From: Beijerinckiaceae bacterium
GTDB taxonomy: Bacteria; Pseudomonadota; Alphaproteobacteria; Rhizobiales; Beijerinckiaceae
Assembly: GCA_947476075.1 (NCBI GenBank)
Contig: CANJPM010000007.1
Coordinates: 1 to 48,762, forward strand
DNA: 48,762 nucleotides
Direction of reading: 5' to 3'
Shown here: piece after piece, positions 41,132 to 48,762 of the stretch
How the letters are laid out: every line of letters begins with the position of its first letter
How positions within the stretch are numbered: position 1 is the first letter of the stretch
Notes under the pieces: generated by a model
Database searches by the model: none
Told to the model about the DNA's origin: nothing
Seen by the model: the letters and a program-made list of their open reading frames with translations, nothing else
Program-made: the position numbers and the translations under genes

Positions 41132-41159
41132 ACTCTACTCAATTATCCTGGGCTTGACC

Positions 41160-42017
41160 ATGAAGCATTTTGCAATCGCGCTGGCGCTGCTGGGCGCGCT
41201 CGTCGCCGCTCCGGCGGGCGCGCGGAACGTTGGCGCGCCCGAGCCTTCGCAAGCCCCTTTCATCCCCAATTTCTGGGATCCGCAAAGCCGTCTTGAGCGG
41301 CCGGACGTGTCCGGCCTGCGGCTCGTGCGGTTTGTCTTTGACGATGAGCACCCCCCGTTTGGCTTTGTCGGCCTTGATGGTGCGGCGATGGGCTTTAACG
41401 TCGATCTCGCCCGCGCGATCTGCGAAGAATTGCGCGTCGTCTGCACCATTCAGGCGCGACGCTTTTCCACCATTGTGGATGCGCTTGAAAAAGGCGAGGC
41501 CGACGCCGCCATCGCCTCGCTGGCGATCACGCCCGGCGCCCGGGAGCGCGTCGATTTCACACGGCCCTATTATCGCACTCCGGCGCGCTTTATCGCCCGC
41601 AGGGATCTGAAAAACGTCGACGCAAGGCCGGAAGCGCTGGCGGGCGTCGCCATAGGCGTCGTCGGCGGCAGCGCGCATGCGGCCTATCTTGCGCAGCATT
41701 TCCCCAAAGCTGACCTGCGCAATTATCCCTCAACCGCCGCCCTGCTGGCGGCGTTGCGCGAGGGCGAGGCGCCGCTGGTTTTCGCTGACGGCATCACCGG
41801 CGCGCTGTGGCTCAACGGCGCCGGTTCACGCGATTGCTGCGCCTTTCGCGACGGGTTTTTTCTCGATCCCGCCTTTTTTGGCGACGGCGTTGGAATAGCC
41901 GTGCGCAAACAAAACGTCTTGCTGCGCCGCGCGATTGATTTCGCGCTTCTGCGGCTTTCCCAACAGGGGACGTATACCGAGATTTATCTGAAGTATTTTC
42001 CGGTGGGATTTTTTTGA
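41160..42017 (+). CDS. Orphan extracellular solute-binding protein, family 3 (amino-acid type)
   Basis: The 285-residue protein has a signal peptide (KHFAIALALLGALVAAPAGA). The mature domain has LVRFVFDDEHPPFGFVGLDGAAMGFNVDLARAICEELRV and ALEKGEADAAIASLAITPGARERVDFTRPYYRTPARFIAR, the classical family 3 pattern of polar-amino-acid binding proteins. The ligand-site Arg/Asp region (EGEAPLVFADG) is followed by an unusual CC pair (RDCCAF). No permease or ATPase gene is adjacent, so it is an orphan. It may feed a distant transporter or act as a sensor ligand-binding subunit. The ATG at 41160 follows the divergent palindrome. Confidence 0.88.
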   Translation: MKHFAIALALLGALVAAPAGARNVGAPEPSQAPFIPNFWDPQSRLERPDVSGLRLVRFVFDDEHPPFGFVGLDGAAMGFNVDLARAICEELRVVCTIQARRFSTIVDALEKGEADAAIASLAITPGARERVDFTRPYYRTPARFIARRDLKNVDARPEALAGVAIGVVGGSAHAAYLAQHFPKADLRNYPSTAALLAALREGEAPLVFADGITGALWLNGAGSRDCCAFRDGFFLDPAFFGDGVGIAVRKQNVLLRRAIDFALLRLSQQGTYTEIYLKYFPVGFF

Positions 42018-42060
42018 GAGGGGCAGGGAGTCGTTTCCTGATCCCCGTCCTGATCCCCGC

Positions 42061-43425
42061 TCACATCCCTTGCTGTGCTTGCATGCCTTGCTTTGCTCGC
42101 ATGCCTTGCACGCCTGCGGCGATTGCGAACAAATCCGCATCGGCGGCGTCGAAGCCCAGCAGCTGCAAGCCGAGCGGCAGGCCGCTGTCCTCCAGCATCG
42201 GCAGGCTGAGCGCGGGGGCGCCCAGCACGGAACCTGCGATGGCGAAGGACGGATCGCCGGTGGATTGCAGACCAAGAGGCGCGGGGCCGGGGGCAGATAG
42301 CGTCACGCACGCCTCGCCAATCTGCGCGAGGCTGGCGAAAGCGGCGCGGATCGACGTGCGTTCGGCCAAAGCAGCGCGATAGGCGCCGATGTCCAGCTCT
42401 GCTCCTTCCACAATGCGCTCGCGCATCACTGCGCTCAGCTTGCTGGCGTCGCGGTCGGCATAGGTGTTGAGCGGCCACAGCGATTCCCACGCATTGATGA
42501 GCCGCGTCAACGGCAGCGCCCGCATCAGCATGGTCTCGAAGGCGTCAATCTCGGGACGGTCGCGCCGCGTCAGAATGCGCACGCCGCCATCGATGAGGCG
42601 CGCCTTCATGTTCTCAAATGCGTCCCGCGCCGGCTCGCTGGCGATCGCCCAGCCCGGCGTCTCCAGCCCGATCAGAACCTCTGGCGCGCGCGCTTGCGGA
42701 AGCGTCAGCGGTCCTTCAAGGCCGGGATAGCCGGGATCGCCGCCCACGCGCACCGCAATGGCCGCCAGAGTACACCAGGCGTCTCTCAGGCTCGCCGCCA
42801 GCACGCCTTGCGACGACTGGCTCATGTAATCATGGCTGCCGCCGCGATTGATTGCGCCAAACGTCGGCTTGAATCCCACCACGCCGCAATAGCTCGCGGG
42901 CCGCACAATGGAGCCCACGACCTGCGTGCCAAGGCCCGCCGCGAAAAAACCCGCAGCCACGCCCGCCGCAGAACCGCTGCTGGACCCGCCGGGCGTGCGC
43001 GCCAGATCGTGCGGGTTGCGCGTGGGGCCGGGATGGGAGGCGGCGAATTCCGTCGTGACGGTCTTGCCAATGACGATGGCGCCAGCGTCGCGCAGCGCCC
43101 GGACGCTGGCGGAATCTTTTTCGCCCCGCCAATTGTCATAGAGCGGCGAACCCATGCCGGTGGGCATGTCGATAGTCTCAATTACATCCTTAATTCCAAT
43201 CGACATTCCGTCGATGGCCGAACGCTGGGCGCCATTGCGCCAGCGCTTGCCCGCCTCGTCTGCGCGGGCGCGGGCGAGGGCCGGGTCAAGGCGCACCACA
43301 AATGCCTCGATCTCGCCTTCGCGCGCGTCGACAGCCGCCAGATTTTGTTCCAGAAAATCGCGCGGGCTGCTCTTGCCGGATGCAAAATCAGCGCTGGCTG
43401 AAATGAAACTCGTGGCTCCGGTCAT
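42061..43425 (-). CDS. Amidase signature family hydrolase
   Basis: The 454-residue hydrolase has the Ser-cisSer-Lys triad: K79 in IGIKDVIET, cis-serine in GGSSSGSA (147-154), and the nucleophile S172 in GTQVVGSIVRPAS. The usual GGS before the nucleophile reads VGS here. It hydrolyses an amide of unknown nature. The ATG at 43425 has GGGGAGG six bases upstream; an ATG at 43482 is not supported. The C-terminus carries an odd repeat MRAKQGMQAQQGM encoded by an 18-base tandem. Divergent from the KAP NTPase gene. It is not GatA, since no gatB or gatC is near and the C-terminal part differs in length. Confidence 0.92.
   Translation of the reverse strand: MTGATSFISASADFASGKSSPRDFLEQNLAAVDAREGEIEAFVVRLDPALARARADEAGKRWRNGAQRSAIDGMSIGIKDVIETIDMPTGMGSPLYDNWRGEKDSASVRALRDAGAIVIGKTVTTEFAASHPGPTRNPHDLARTPGGSSSGSAAGVAAGFFAAGLGTQVVGSIVRPASYCGVVGFKPTFGAINRGGSHDYMSQSSQGVLAASLRDAWCTLAAIAVRVGGDPGYPGLEGPLTLPQARAPEVLIGLETPGWAIASEPARDAFENMKARLIDGGVRILTRRDRPEIDAFETMLMRALPLTRLINAWESLWPLNTYADRDASKLSAVMRERIVEGAELDIGAYRAALAERTSIRAAFASLAQIGEACVTLSAPGPAPLGLQSTGDPSFAIAGSVLGAPALSLPMLEDSGLPLGLQLLGFDAADADLFAIAAGVQGMRAKQGMQAQQGM
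42064..42109. repeat. 18-base imperfect tandem repeat at the 3' end of the amidase gene
   Basis: Units start at 42064, 42082 and 42100. Unit 2 is CATGCCTTGCTTTGCTCG; unit 1 differs at three bases; unit 3 is partial (CATGCCTTGC). In the reading frame it encodes the terminal MRAKQGMQAQQGM. The sequence is of slippage type and may vary among strains. Confidence 0.75.
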
Positions 43426-43581
43426 TGATGGCCTCCCCTGCAATTGATTCCTGACCATCGCCCGCCCGGCGCGCTGGAGCAAGCAAGCCCTGCGCGCTGG
43501 CGCGCTTGCGGCCTTGCATCAACGGTGCAGTACATCGATAAAAGGTGGATAATTGTAATCTCTTCGAATCAGGAGATCAGC

Positions 43582-45840
43582 TTGACGGATACGCAAGCGA
43601 AAGCGCTTTCTGCGCCGGACGCAGAGCCGCACGCGTCGGAAGGCTCACAAGTTATTGAGAAAAAGACATTTTTTGAAGATTTGCAAGTTTCCGAAGCCGC
43701 CAAAGAGCCACGGCTGCCGAGCGCGCACGAGTTCTTCGCCCGGGTTGGCGGCGACAATATCGCGGGGTCAGACGCGCAGCCCGCGCATCTGACGCCGCCC
43801 GCGTCACCTCTCAGCGAAGCGGAAACAACGCCGCCCCCGGCCATCCCTGTCGCCGCGGCGCCCGCTGTCCAGCCCGCCGCCGCTTCCGATGCCCCGCCGC
43901 CCGCAAACGATTGGCCGGAGATCCGGTCCGAGACCGCACAATGGATGTCGTCTCCGGCGGGTGCGCTTTCGGTCGATGAATCCGCGCCTGCGTTACGCAG
44001 CCTCGCCGATTGGTGCGCGCGCGCCTCGACGCGGGGGCCGTTGCGGCTTGGCCTGTTTGGGCCTGCTGGGTCTGGCAAGAGTTTCGCGCTCAGCCGCATT
44101 CTGGCCAGCGTGCGGGCATTGAGCGCTGGCGCGCAGGCTCATCCGTCCGCTTTTACGCAACGGCTGCTCGTCGCCAGAGTGGACGCCAGCGAGGGGCGAG
44201 CCCCGGCATGCGCCCTTGCGGCAGCCGTCTATTCCGCCATGTGCGGCCCCGGCGCTCCGCCGGCGTTTGCGGCGCTTGCTCAGGAGGCCGCCCTTGCCGG
44301 CGCCGATGTGCAGGATGCAGCGCGCGCGGCGGCGGATCGTTTGATGGAGGCGCGGCGACGCGTCGATTCCGAACGCCAGATCTTGCAGGAGCTTTCGGGA
44401 CGCAGCGCGCAATTAAATGAGACGGTGCTTTACAAGACCGGCGGATCGCGCGTCGATGCATGGGCGCGCGCCAATCGCAGTCGGATCGAGGGCCGCTTGC
44501 GCGCCTTCGGGTTCGACGTTGGCGACGTCATCTCCACCTATAAAGATCTTGTGCGCGATATCGCTGAACGGCGGGGGTTTCCTGGCCGTGTCGGCGTTTA
44601 TCTGCGCGCCATGTGGGGCTTTCCTGGACAGACGCGCCTGCTCGTGTTCGCAGCTTTGTTGATGCTTGGCGCATGGGGCTTGGGTCAGGCGCAGACGAGC
44701 CAAACCCATTGGCTGGGCTGGATGCGCGGGTCTGGAGACGTCTTTGTCTCTCTCGCAAACTGGATGCAGGCGCGCGGCGATTGGTTTGGCGCGTTGGTCT
44801 CGGTTTCGCACTGGATCGCGTTTGGCTTGTTGGCGCTCAACATTGTGCGCGCGACGCGCTTTGTGGCGCCGCTGGCGCGGGGCGCGGCGTTGCTCGACGT
44901 TGACGTTCAGGCCGCGCAACGCAATCTCGACGCGTTGATTGGCCAGCAGACGCGGCTTGTTGACGGGCTCGTCGCCGAGACGGAAAGCCATGCGCGCCGC
45001 GCCGAAGACGCCGAACGTCGCGCCGCGCTTCAGGGCGATGAATCCCGTTCCAGCGCCGCGACGCCGTTTGACGAGGCGGCTGACGCTTCCCTTCGGCAGG
45101 CGCGCGCGTTCTTCATGGCGATCGCGCACCATGCCGAAGCGGACAGCTCCAATTCGGCGCCGCAGAAAGTGCTTGTGGCGGTGGATAATCTTGACGCGCT
45201 GCCGCCGCAGGCCGCAGCCGCCTTCTTGGATGAGGCCGCGCGCACGCTGGCGTTCGCGCCCTTCATTCTGCTTGTCGCCGCTGATCCGCGTCAATTGACG
45301 ACCGGCTGGTCGAAGGATTTTGACGCGGCTTGGGGCTTGGAGCGCATCAGCGCGCGCGTTCATGCAGCGCTACGCATCGAGGGCGCCTCGCGCAAAGATT
45401 TTGCGCAAATGGTGCGCGAACTGACGACGCCTGGCGCTGCGCCCGATAGTCCGGCGCTGGACGTTACGCATTCGTTGCATGACGAAAAGCTCGGAGCGCA
45501 AGAGCTTGCCCTGCTTGAAGATCTTGCGCCTTACGCCGGGCGTACGCCGCGCGACGTTGAGCGCCTGTTGCTCCTCTATCGTTTGGCCCGTCCGCGCACA
45601 TCCGCCTGCGGTGCGCTGGCTTTGGCGCTGACGTGGGCGATGGGCGCCTCGCAAGCGGAGACGAGCGCGTTGCAAAGCGCGATTGAATCGGCTGATGACA
45701 GCGCGAACTTAATCGCGCCAGCCGGGCAAGCGCGCTTTGCAGAGGCTTTGCGTCTGGCGGAGAAGGCGGGGCCGATCAGCGTTGGCGCATGGCGTGCGGC
45801 GCAGGCCATCGCCGCCGATTACTGGCTGCGCGCGTCCTAG
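43582..45840 (+). CDS. KAP-family P-loop NTPase with inserted membrane segments
   Basis: This protein of about 752 residues starts at a TTG (43582) with AGGAGATCAGC directly upstream; an upstream ATG frame from 43444 has no support. Residues 1-130 are Ala/Pro-rich and probably disordered. Walker A is GPAGSGKS (160-167). Two transmembrane helices (near residues 350-370 and 405-425: LLVFAALLMLGAWGLGQAQ, WIAFGLLALNIV) are inserted between Walker A and Walker B. Walker B is VLVAVDNLDAL (D535), followed by ILLVAADPRQL. This layout is that of KAP NTPases, membrane-tethered STAND-like ATPases whose roles include signalling and phage defence in some bacteria. No effector partner gene is adjacent; its 3' end overlaps the convergent barrel gene. 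Confidence 0.9.
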   Translation: MTDTQAKALSAPDAEPHASEGSQVIEKKTFFEDLQVSEAAKEPRLPSAHEFFARVGGDNIAGSDAQPAHLTPPASPLSEAETTPPPAIPVAAAPAVQPAAASDAPPPANDWPEIRSETAQWMSSPAGALSVDESAPALRSLADWCARASTRGPLRLGLFGPAGSGKSFALSRILASVRALSAGAQAHPSAFTQRLLVARVDASEGRAPACALAAAVYSAMCGPGAPPAFAALAQEAALAGADVQDAARAAADRLMEARRRVDSERQILQELSGRSAQLNETVLYKTGGSRVDAWARANRSRIEGRLRAFGFDVGDVISTYKDLVRDIAERRGFPGRVGVYLRAMWGFPGQTRLLVFAALLMLGAWGLGQAQTSQTHWLGWMRGSGDVFVSLANWMQARGDWFGALVSVSHWIAFGLLALNIVRATRFVAPLARGAALLDVDVQAAQRNLDALIGQQTRLVDGLVAETESHARRAEDAERRAALQGDESRSSAATPFDEAADASLRQARAFFMAIAHHAEADSSNSAPQKVLVAVDNLDALPPQAAAAFLDEAARTLAFAPFILLVAADPRQLTTGWSKDFDAAWGLERISARVHAALRIEGASRKDFAQMVRELTTPGAAPDSPALDVTHSLHDEKLGAQELALLEDLAPYAGRTPRDVERLLLLYRLARPRTSACGALALALTWAMGASQAETSALQSAIESADDSANLIAPAGQARFAEALRLAEKAGPISVGAWRAAQAIAADYWLRAS

Positions 45841-46652
45841 AACTTGCGCCAGAGCGCGGCGTTGGCGCCGCGCTCGCCGCGGCCCGTCGCGCTGGCGAAC
45901 GTTGCGAACGCGCCCAACTGCACCGAATAGGCGGCGCTTGCATTCCACACCAGGCTCGCCTGCGCGCGTGTGTGGCTGACGCGTTTGCCGTCGTAGTCGC
46001 GTTCGCCGACGCGGTTGAGACTCTGGACCAGCAGCAGCAGGCTTTTCCATGGCCGCACGCCGAACGTTGCCTCAATCCGAAGGTTTGTTGAATCGCCCGC
46101 GATCGTGCGTGGGCCAAATGTGGCGACTGCAAATGCGTCGCGTCCCAGCACCTCGAAGGTGGATCCAAGCCCCATCCGCAGGTCCGCCGCGAACGCAGAT
46201 TTATCGGGCGCGTGTGCAAGCCCGGTTCCAAAATGCGCAATGCCTTCGGCGAACAGCCATGCCTCGTTCCATTGCGACACGTGGGTGCGAAAACCAATTC
46301 CGCCAGAATTGGTGCGGCCGTCCTGATCTGCCGTTCGCTCGGAGCGCATGACGAGCGTAGTTTGGCGCGTGGCGCCATATTCGGCATGAGAACTGAGTGT
46401 GAACTTGCTCCACGCAGCCAGTGGTGAAACGTTTTGCGACGATCGTGCGCCCGCGCGTTCGAGGCTGGTCGCCAGAATGATCTTTCCAGACCGGACCTGC
46501 TCCACGAACGGGTTGGTTTGTTCTTCGGTCCGCTCAAGCGTTTTTGAAAAAGTCTCGATTTGTTCCAGCGCCTGGGCGTCTGAGGCCTCCGCGTTCGTCG
46601 CCAGCACGGCGAGAAGCGCAAGACGCCCCCATGAACGGCCCTTGCCCGGCAT
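45837..46652 (-). CDS. Outer-membrane beta-barrel-like exported protein
   Basis: The 271-residue protein has an N-terminal signal peptide (GRSWGRLALLAVLATNAEAS). It is then almost entirely alternating beta-strands: KFTLSSHAEYG, RQTTLVMRSER, AWLFAEGIAHFG, FEVLGRDAFAVATFG, TNLRIEATFGVRP, LLLLVQSLNRVG, YSVQLGAFATFAS. It ends ALWRKF with the terminal aromatic residue typical of BAM-dependent barrels. I count about ten strands. There are no cysteines of lipoproteins. Function unknown; it could be a small porin or envelope structural protein. It is downstream of, and on the same strand as, the MFS gene but 91 bases away. The 3' end overlaps the KAP gene by 4 bases. Confidence 0.78.
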   Translation of the reverse strand: MPGKGRSWGRLALLAVLATNAEASDAQALEQIETFSKTLERTEEQTNPFVEQVRSGKIILATSLERAGARSSQNVSPLAAWSKFTLSSHAEYGATRQTTLVMRSERTADQDGRTNSGGIGFRTHVSQWNEAWLFAEGIAHFGTGLAHAPDKSAFAADLRMGLGSTFEVLGRDAFAVATFGPRTIAGDSTNLRIEATFGVRPWKSLLLLVQSLNRVGERDYDGKRVSHTRAQASLVWNASAAYSVQLGAFATFASATGRGERGANAALWRKF

Positions 46653-46743
46653 CCGCTATCCCTGGATACACGCGAGCTTTAACTGAACCATAAACATGGA
46701 GCCGGCGCCAGCGCGCGGGACTCAATTTCTGTGGGTAAGCTGC

Positions 46744-47964
46744 TTAACTGCGGCGGCTCTGCGAAACGGCGCTGGAGATCATAAACAGGGTCGTCGAGAG
46801 CACGATCAGCGCCACAGTAAGCCAGACGCCCGCAACATTGCCAAAAGGCGTTTTATCCGCCGCCAGCCCCACCGCCACTGGACCGACGACATAGCCGACG
46901 TCGCTGATCGTGCGCTGCATGCCCATGCCGGCGCCATATTGGCTGCGGCGCAGGCATTCCATCGTATAGGCGCCGACCGCCGGGCCATTGAAGCCGCCAG
47001 CCAGCCCGTAAACCGCCATCGACGCCCAGAACCAGAACGGATGCGAGCCTGCAACCAGCAGAGCCACGCCCAGCGCCGATGCGAACATTGAGGCGATGAC
47101 CGCCCAGCGTGCTCCCATGCGCTCGATCAATTTTGTGGAGAGCGGCAACACGAAAAGAATGGCGCCGGCGCTGATGGTGACGCCAATTCCAATGGCGCCG
47201 ACGTCGAGCTTGAAATCATCGTGACCGATAAGCGGCATTAATTGAAACAGACAGGCTGTGCGGGTGAAAAAGGACACGCAGCTCACCAGCGAAATGCTGA
47301 TGAAGGGCAAAGTGAACAGGCCGCGCTTGGCGCCGAAAGCGCCCGACAATGTCGCGCTTGGGGCCGTGCGGTCGCGATAACTGAACACGCCCAGCAAGGC
47401 GGTCGCCAGAGAGAGCGCCAGTAAAGCCCAGAACGGCGCGGCGAGTCCGAAGCGCTCTGCGACAAACCCGCCAAAGGCCGGGCCGATGGTGGCGCCAAAT
47501 TGCAGCGCCGCCTGATAACGCCCGACCAGTCGCGCGCGGCTCGACGAATCCCCCATGTCCGCGAGCGCCGCTATCGACACGGTCATGTACATGCCCGAGC
47601 CAAGCCCCTGGACGAAGCGCCAGGCCAGCAAATGGGTGAAGTCGTTCGTAAGGGCCGCGCCAACGCAGCCGATCGCGATGATGAGCGGACCCAGAATCAG
47701 CAGCGGGCGACGACCAAACGATTGGCTGAGATAACCGGATGGAAAATTTGCGAACAGGCGGCCGATGCCGAAAATAGTGACAAGCATGCCCACCAGCGTG
47801 CTGGTGACGCCAAACGTCGCCGCATAAAGCGACAGCACCGGCGCCATCATGCCGCTGCCGATCATGGTCACGCAGATCATGACCAGAAGGGGCCAGGCGT
47901 GACGGTCGCGCACAGCCGAGTCGCGGAAGGAACTGAAAAGCTTCATATAGCCGTCTTCAGGCAT
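46744..47964 (-). CDS. Major facilitator superfamily transporter
   Basis: The protein has about 406 residues and 12 transmembrane segments. The MFS motif A appears after TM2 as GRLFANFPSGYLSQSFGRRPLLILGP, and RFVQGLGSGMYMTVSIAALADM follows TM4, resembling drug/antiporter (DHA1)-type carriers. ATG starts exist at 48039, 47964 and 47946. The upstream segment encodes PCPAPCPALWRKSARRQ from a short tandem repeat and looks non-coding, so 47964 (or 47946, MKLFSSF) is more likely. Substrate unknown. Divergent from the class II aldolase gene, so the two may share a promoter region and pathway. Confidence 0.9.
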   Translation of the reverse strand: MPEDGYMKLFSSFRDSAVRDRHAWPLLVMICVTMIGSGMMAPVLSLYAATFGVTSTLVGMLVTIFGIGRLFANFPSGYLSQSFGRRPLLILGPLIIAIGCVGAALTNDFTHLLAWRFVQGLGSGMYMTVSIAALADMGDSSSRARLVGRYQAALQFGATIGPAFGGFVAERFGLAAPFWALLALSLATALLGVFSYRDRTAPSATLSGAFGAKRGLFTLPFISISLVSCVSFFTRTACLFQLMPLIGHDDFKLDVGAIGIGVTISAGAILFVLPLSTKLIERMGARWAVIASMFASALGVALLVAGSHPFWFWASMAVYGLAGGFNGPAVGAYTMECLRRSQYGAGMGMQRTISDVGYVVGPVAVGLAADKTPFGNVAGVWLTVALIVLSTTLFMISSAVSQSRRS

Positions 47965-48011
47965 GGCGAGCCGCCGGTCAACGCGCTGGCGCCTTGCGCT
48001 TTTTCGCCATA

Positions 48012-48035
48012 GCGCTGGACATGGCGCTGGACATG
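48012..48035. repeat. 12-base tandem duplication in the MFS / aldolase divergent region
   Basis: GCGCTGGACATG occurs twice in a row (48012-48023 and 48024-48035). It lies upstream of the probable MFS start and about 65 bases before the aldolase start. Confidence 0.7.
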
Positions 48036-48098
48036 GCATGCGCGACGGGCGATTGAGAGCCCAAGATTAAAGCGAATGGCTCTCATGAGGGGGAAGAA

Positions 48099-48762
48099 AT
48101 GTCGAACGTCGAAACGCTGTTGCGCCAGGAAGTTGCTGCTTGCACGCTGATTTTGAACGAAGAAGGGCTGTTGGGCTATAGCGGCCACGTGAGCGCCCGC
48201 CTGCCCGGCGAAGACGCTTTCCTGATCCAGCCCATTGACGTCAGCCGCGCCGGGCTGAAGCCCGACGATCTGATGGTGTGCAATTACGAGGGCAAGATTA
48301 TCCGCGGCAACAATAACCCGAAGGCGCGCCCGCCGGCGGAAGTGTTCCTGCACGGCGAAATCCTGCGCGCGCGCCCTGACGTGAATTCGGTGGCGCATTT
48401 TCATCATGACCTGACCAACGTCTTCACATTGGTGGAAGGCGCTGAGCTGTCGCCAATCAAGAATCACGCCATCCGTTGGCGCAGCGGCATTCCGGTCCAC
48501 CCCGATCCCTCGCATGTCAGCGATTCAGGTCTGGGCCGCGCCGTCGCTGAAACGCTTGGGCCGCATCACGCTTTGCAGATTCGCGCCCATGGTCAGGTGA
48601 TAGCCGCCGAATCCGTGCGCGCCGTTCTGGTCGACAGCATCCATTTCGTCGAAAACGCCGTGACGATGTATCACGCCGCCGCACTCGGCAAAGTGCGCGC
48701 GCTCTCGCCCGCCGACATGGATGCGTTCGCGGTCGCCTTCAAACGCGATCCGCATATCTCCA
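48099..48762 (+). CDS. Class II aldolase/adducin-family protein, partial (runs off the right edge)
   Basis: An open frame begins at ATG 48099 with GAGGGGGAAG upstream and continues 221 codons to the end of the window without a stop. The translated part has the class II aldolase fold with the zinc ligands H100 and H102 (VAHFHHD), H164 (IRAHGQV) and the catalytic-type E81 (PPAEVFLH). FucA and RhaD are the model members; others are dihydroxyphthalate or hydroxy-acid decarboxylases and ribulose-phosphate aldolases. The missing end is probably short, as family members are usually 210-270 residues. Divergent from an MFS transporter, which may import its substrate. Confidence 0.92.
   Translation, partial: MSNVETLLRQEVAACTLILNEEGLLGYSGHVSARLPGEDAFLIQPIDVSRAGLKPDDLMVCNYEGKIIRGNNNPKARPPAEVFLHGEILRARPDVNSVAHFHHDLTNVFTLVEGAELSPIKNHAIRWRSGIPVHPDPSHVSDSGLGRAVAETLGPHHALQIRAHGQVIAAESVRAVLVDSIHFVENAVTMYHAAALGKVRALSPADMDAFAVAFKRDPHIS

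Noticed and set aside
42061-42109. CRISPR-like repeats
   Set aside because: Only two and a half 18-base units without spacers; this is a coding tandem repeat.
44413-45363. 316-codon minus-strand frame inside the KAP gene
   Set aside because: No recognisable domain, and the KAP frame on the plus strand carries Walker A and B and membrane helices.

Overview
The window is GC-rich chromosomal DNA from an alphaproteobacterium, most probably of the order Hyphomicrobiales (Rhizobiales). Signs of this are a class I lysyl-tRNA synthetase, O-succinylhomoserine sulfhydrylase (metZ) divergent from a long two-domain dCTP deaminase, a TauE/SafE permease translationally coupled to a TIGR02186-type partner, a PodJ-like Sel1-repeat polarity protein, and the ligase-associated DNA-repair gene set. 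I cannot name genus or species from the sequence alone. Coding density is very high and many genes overlap by 4 bases. There is no rRNA, CRISPR array, prophage or insertion sequence. One tRNA gene is present, tRNA-Gly with anticodon CCC.

Region 1 (1-4923) is an aromatic-acid oxygenation locus. A phthalate-4,5-dioxygenase-like Rieske oxygenase points right. A four-gene set points left: Rieske ferredoxin, IclR regulator, flavin/[2Fe-2S] reductase and a 4,5-dihydroxyphthalate-decarboxylase-like protein. A perfect 19-bp dyad in the divergent promoter is a good candidate operator for the IclR protein. Region 2 (4961-6635) is an unusual three-gene operon: an unrecognised 171-residue protein plus two half-size permeases of the YraQ/UPF0718 type. 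Region 3 (6646-11645) holds a secreted alpha/beta-hydrolase-like protein, the tRNA, dcd, metZ, an AbrB-family membrane protein and mscL.

Region 4 (11788-20806) holds a 1177-residue SLC5-fused hybrid histidine kinase of the CrbS/MxtR type, a 2-hydroxychromene-2-carboxylate isomerase-like protein, a MerR regulator and the giant PodJ-like protein. Region 5 (20921-22608) is the TauE/TIGR02186 pair. Region 6 (22614-29636) is a complete ligase-associated DNA damage response locus. pdeM, the Lhr-type helicase and a TPR-methyltransferase read left; the exonuclease and the ATP-dependent ligase read right. Region 7 (29638-32301) is a divergent pair of a sodium:solute symporter-like protein and a LuxR-type response regulator (CrbR/ErdR-like). 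With the kinase of region 4 it probably forms an acetate-switch type signalling system split over about 16 kb.

Region 8 (32399-39011) holds small envelope proteins, a DUF952 gene coupled to pyrD, an S24-type repressor, an AT-richer DUF3800 gene that looks acquired, another TauE/SafE permease and lysK. Region 9 (39084-48762) holds a GT2 glycosyltransferase, an orphan solute-binding protein, an amidase, a KAP-type P-loop NTPase with membrane segments, an outer-membrane-barrel-like protein, an MFS transporter, and a class II aldolase gene cut by the right edge of the window.
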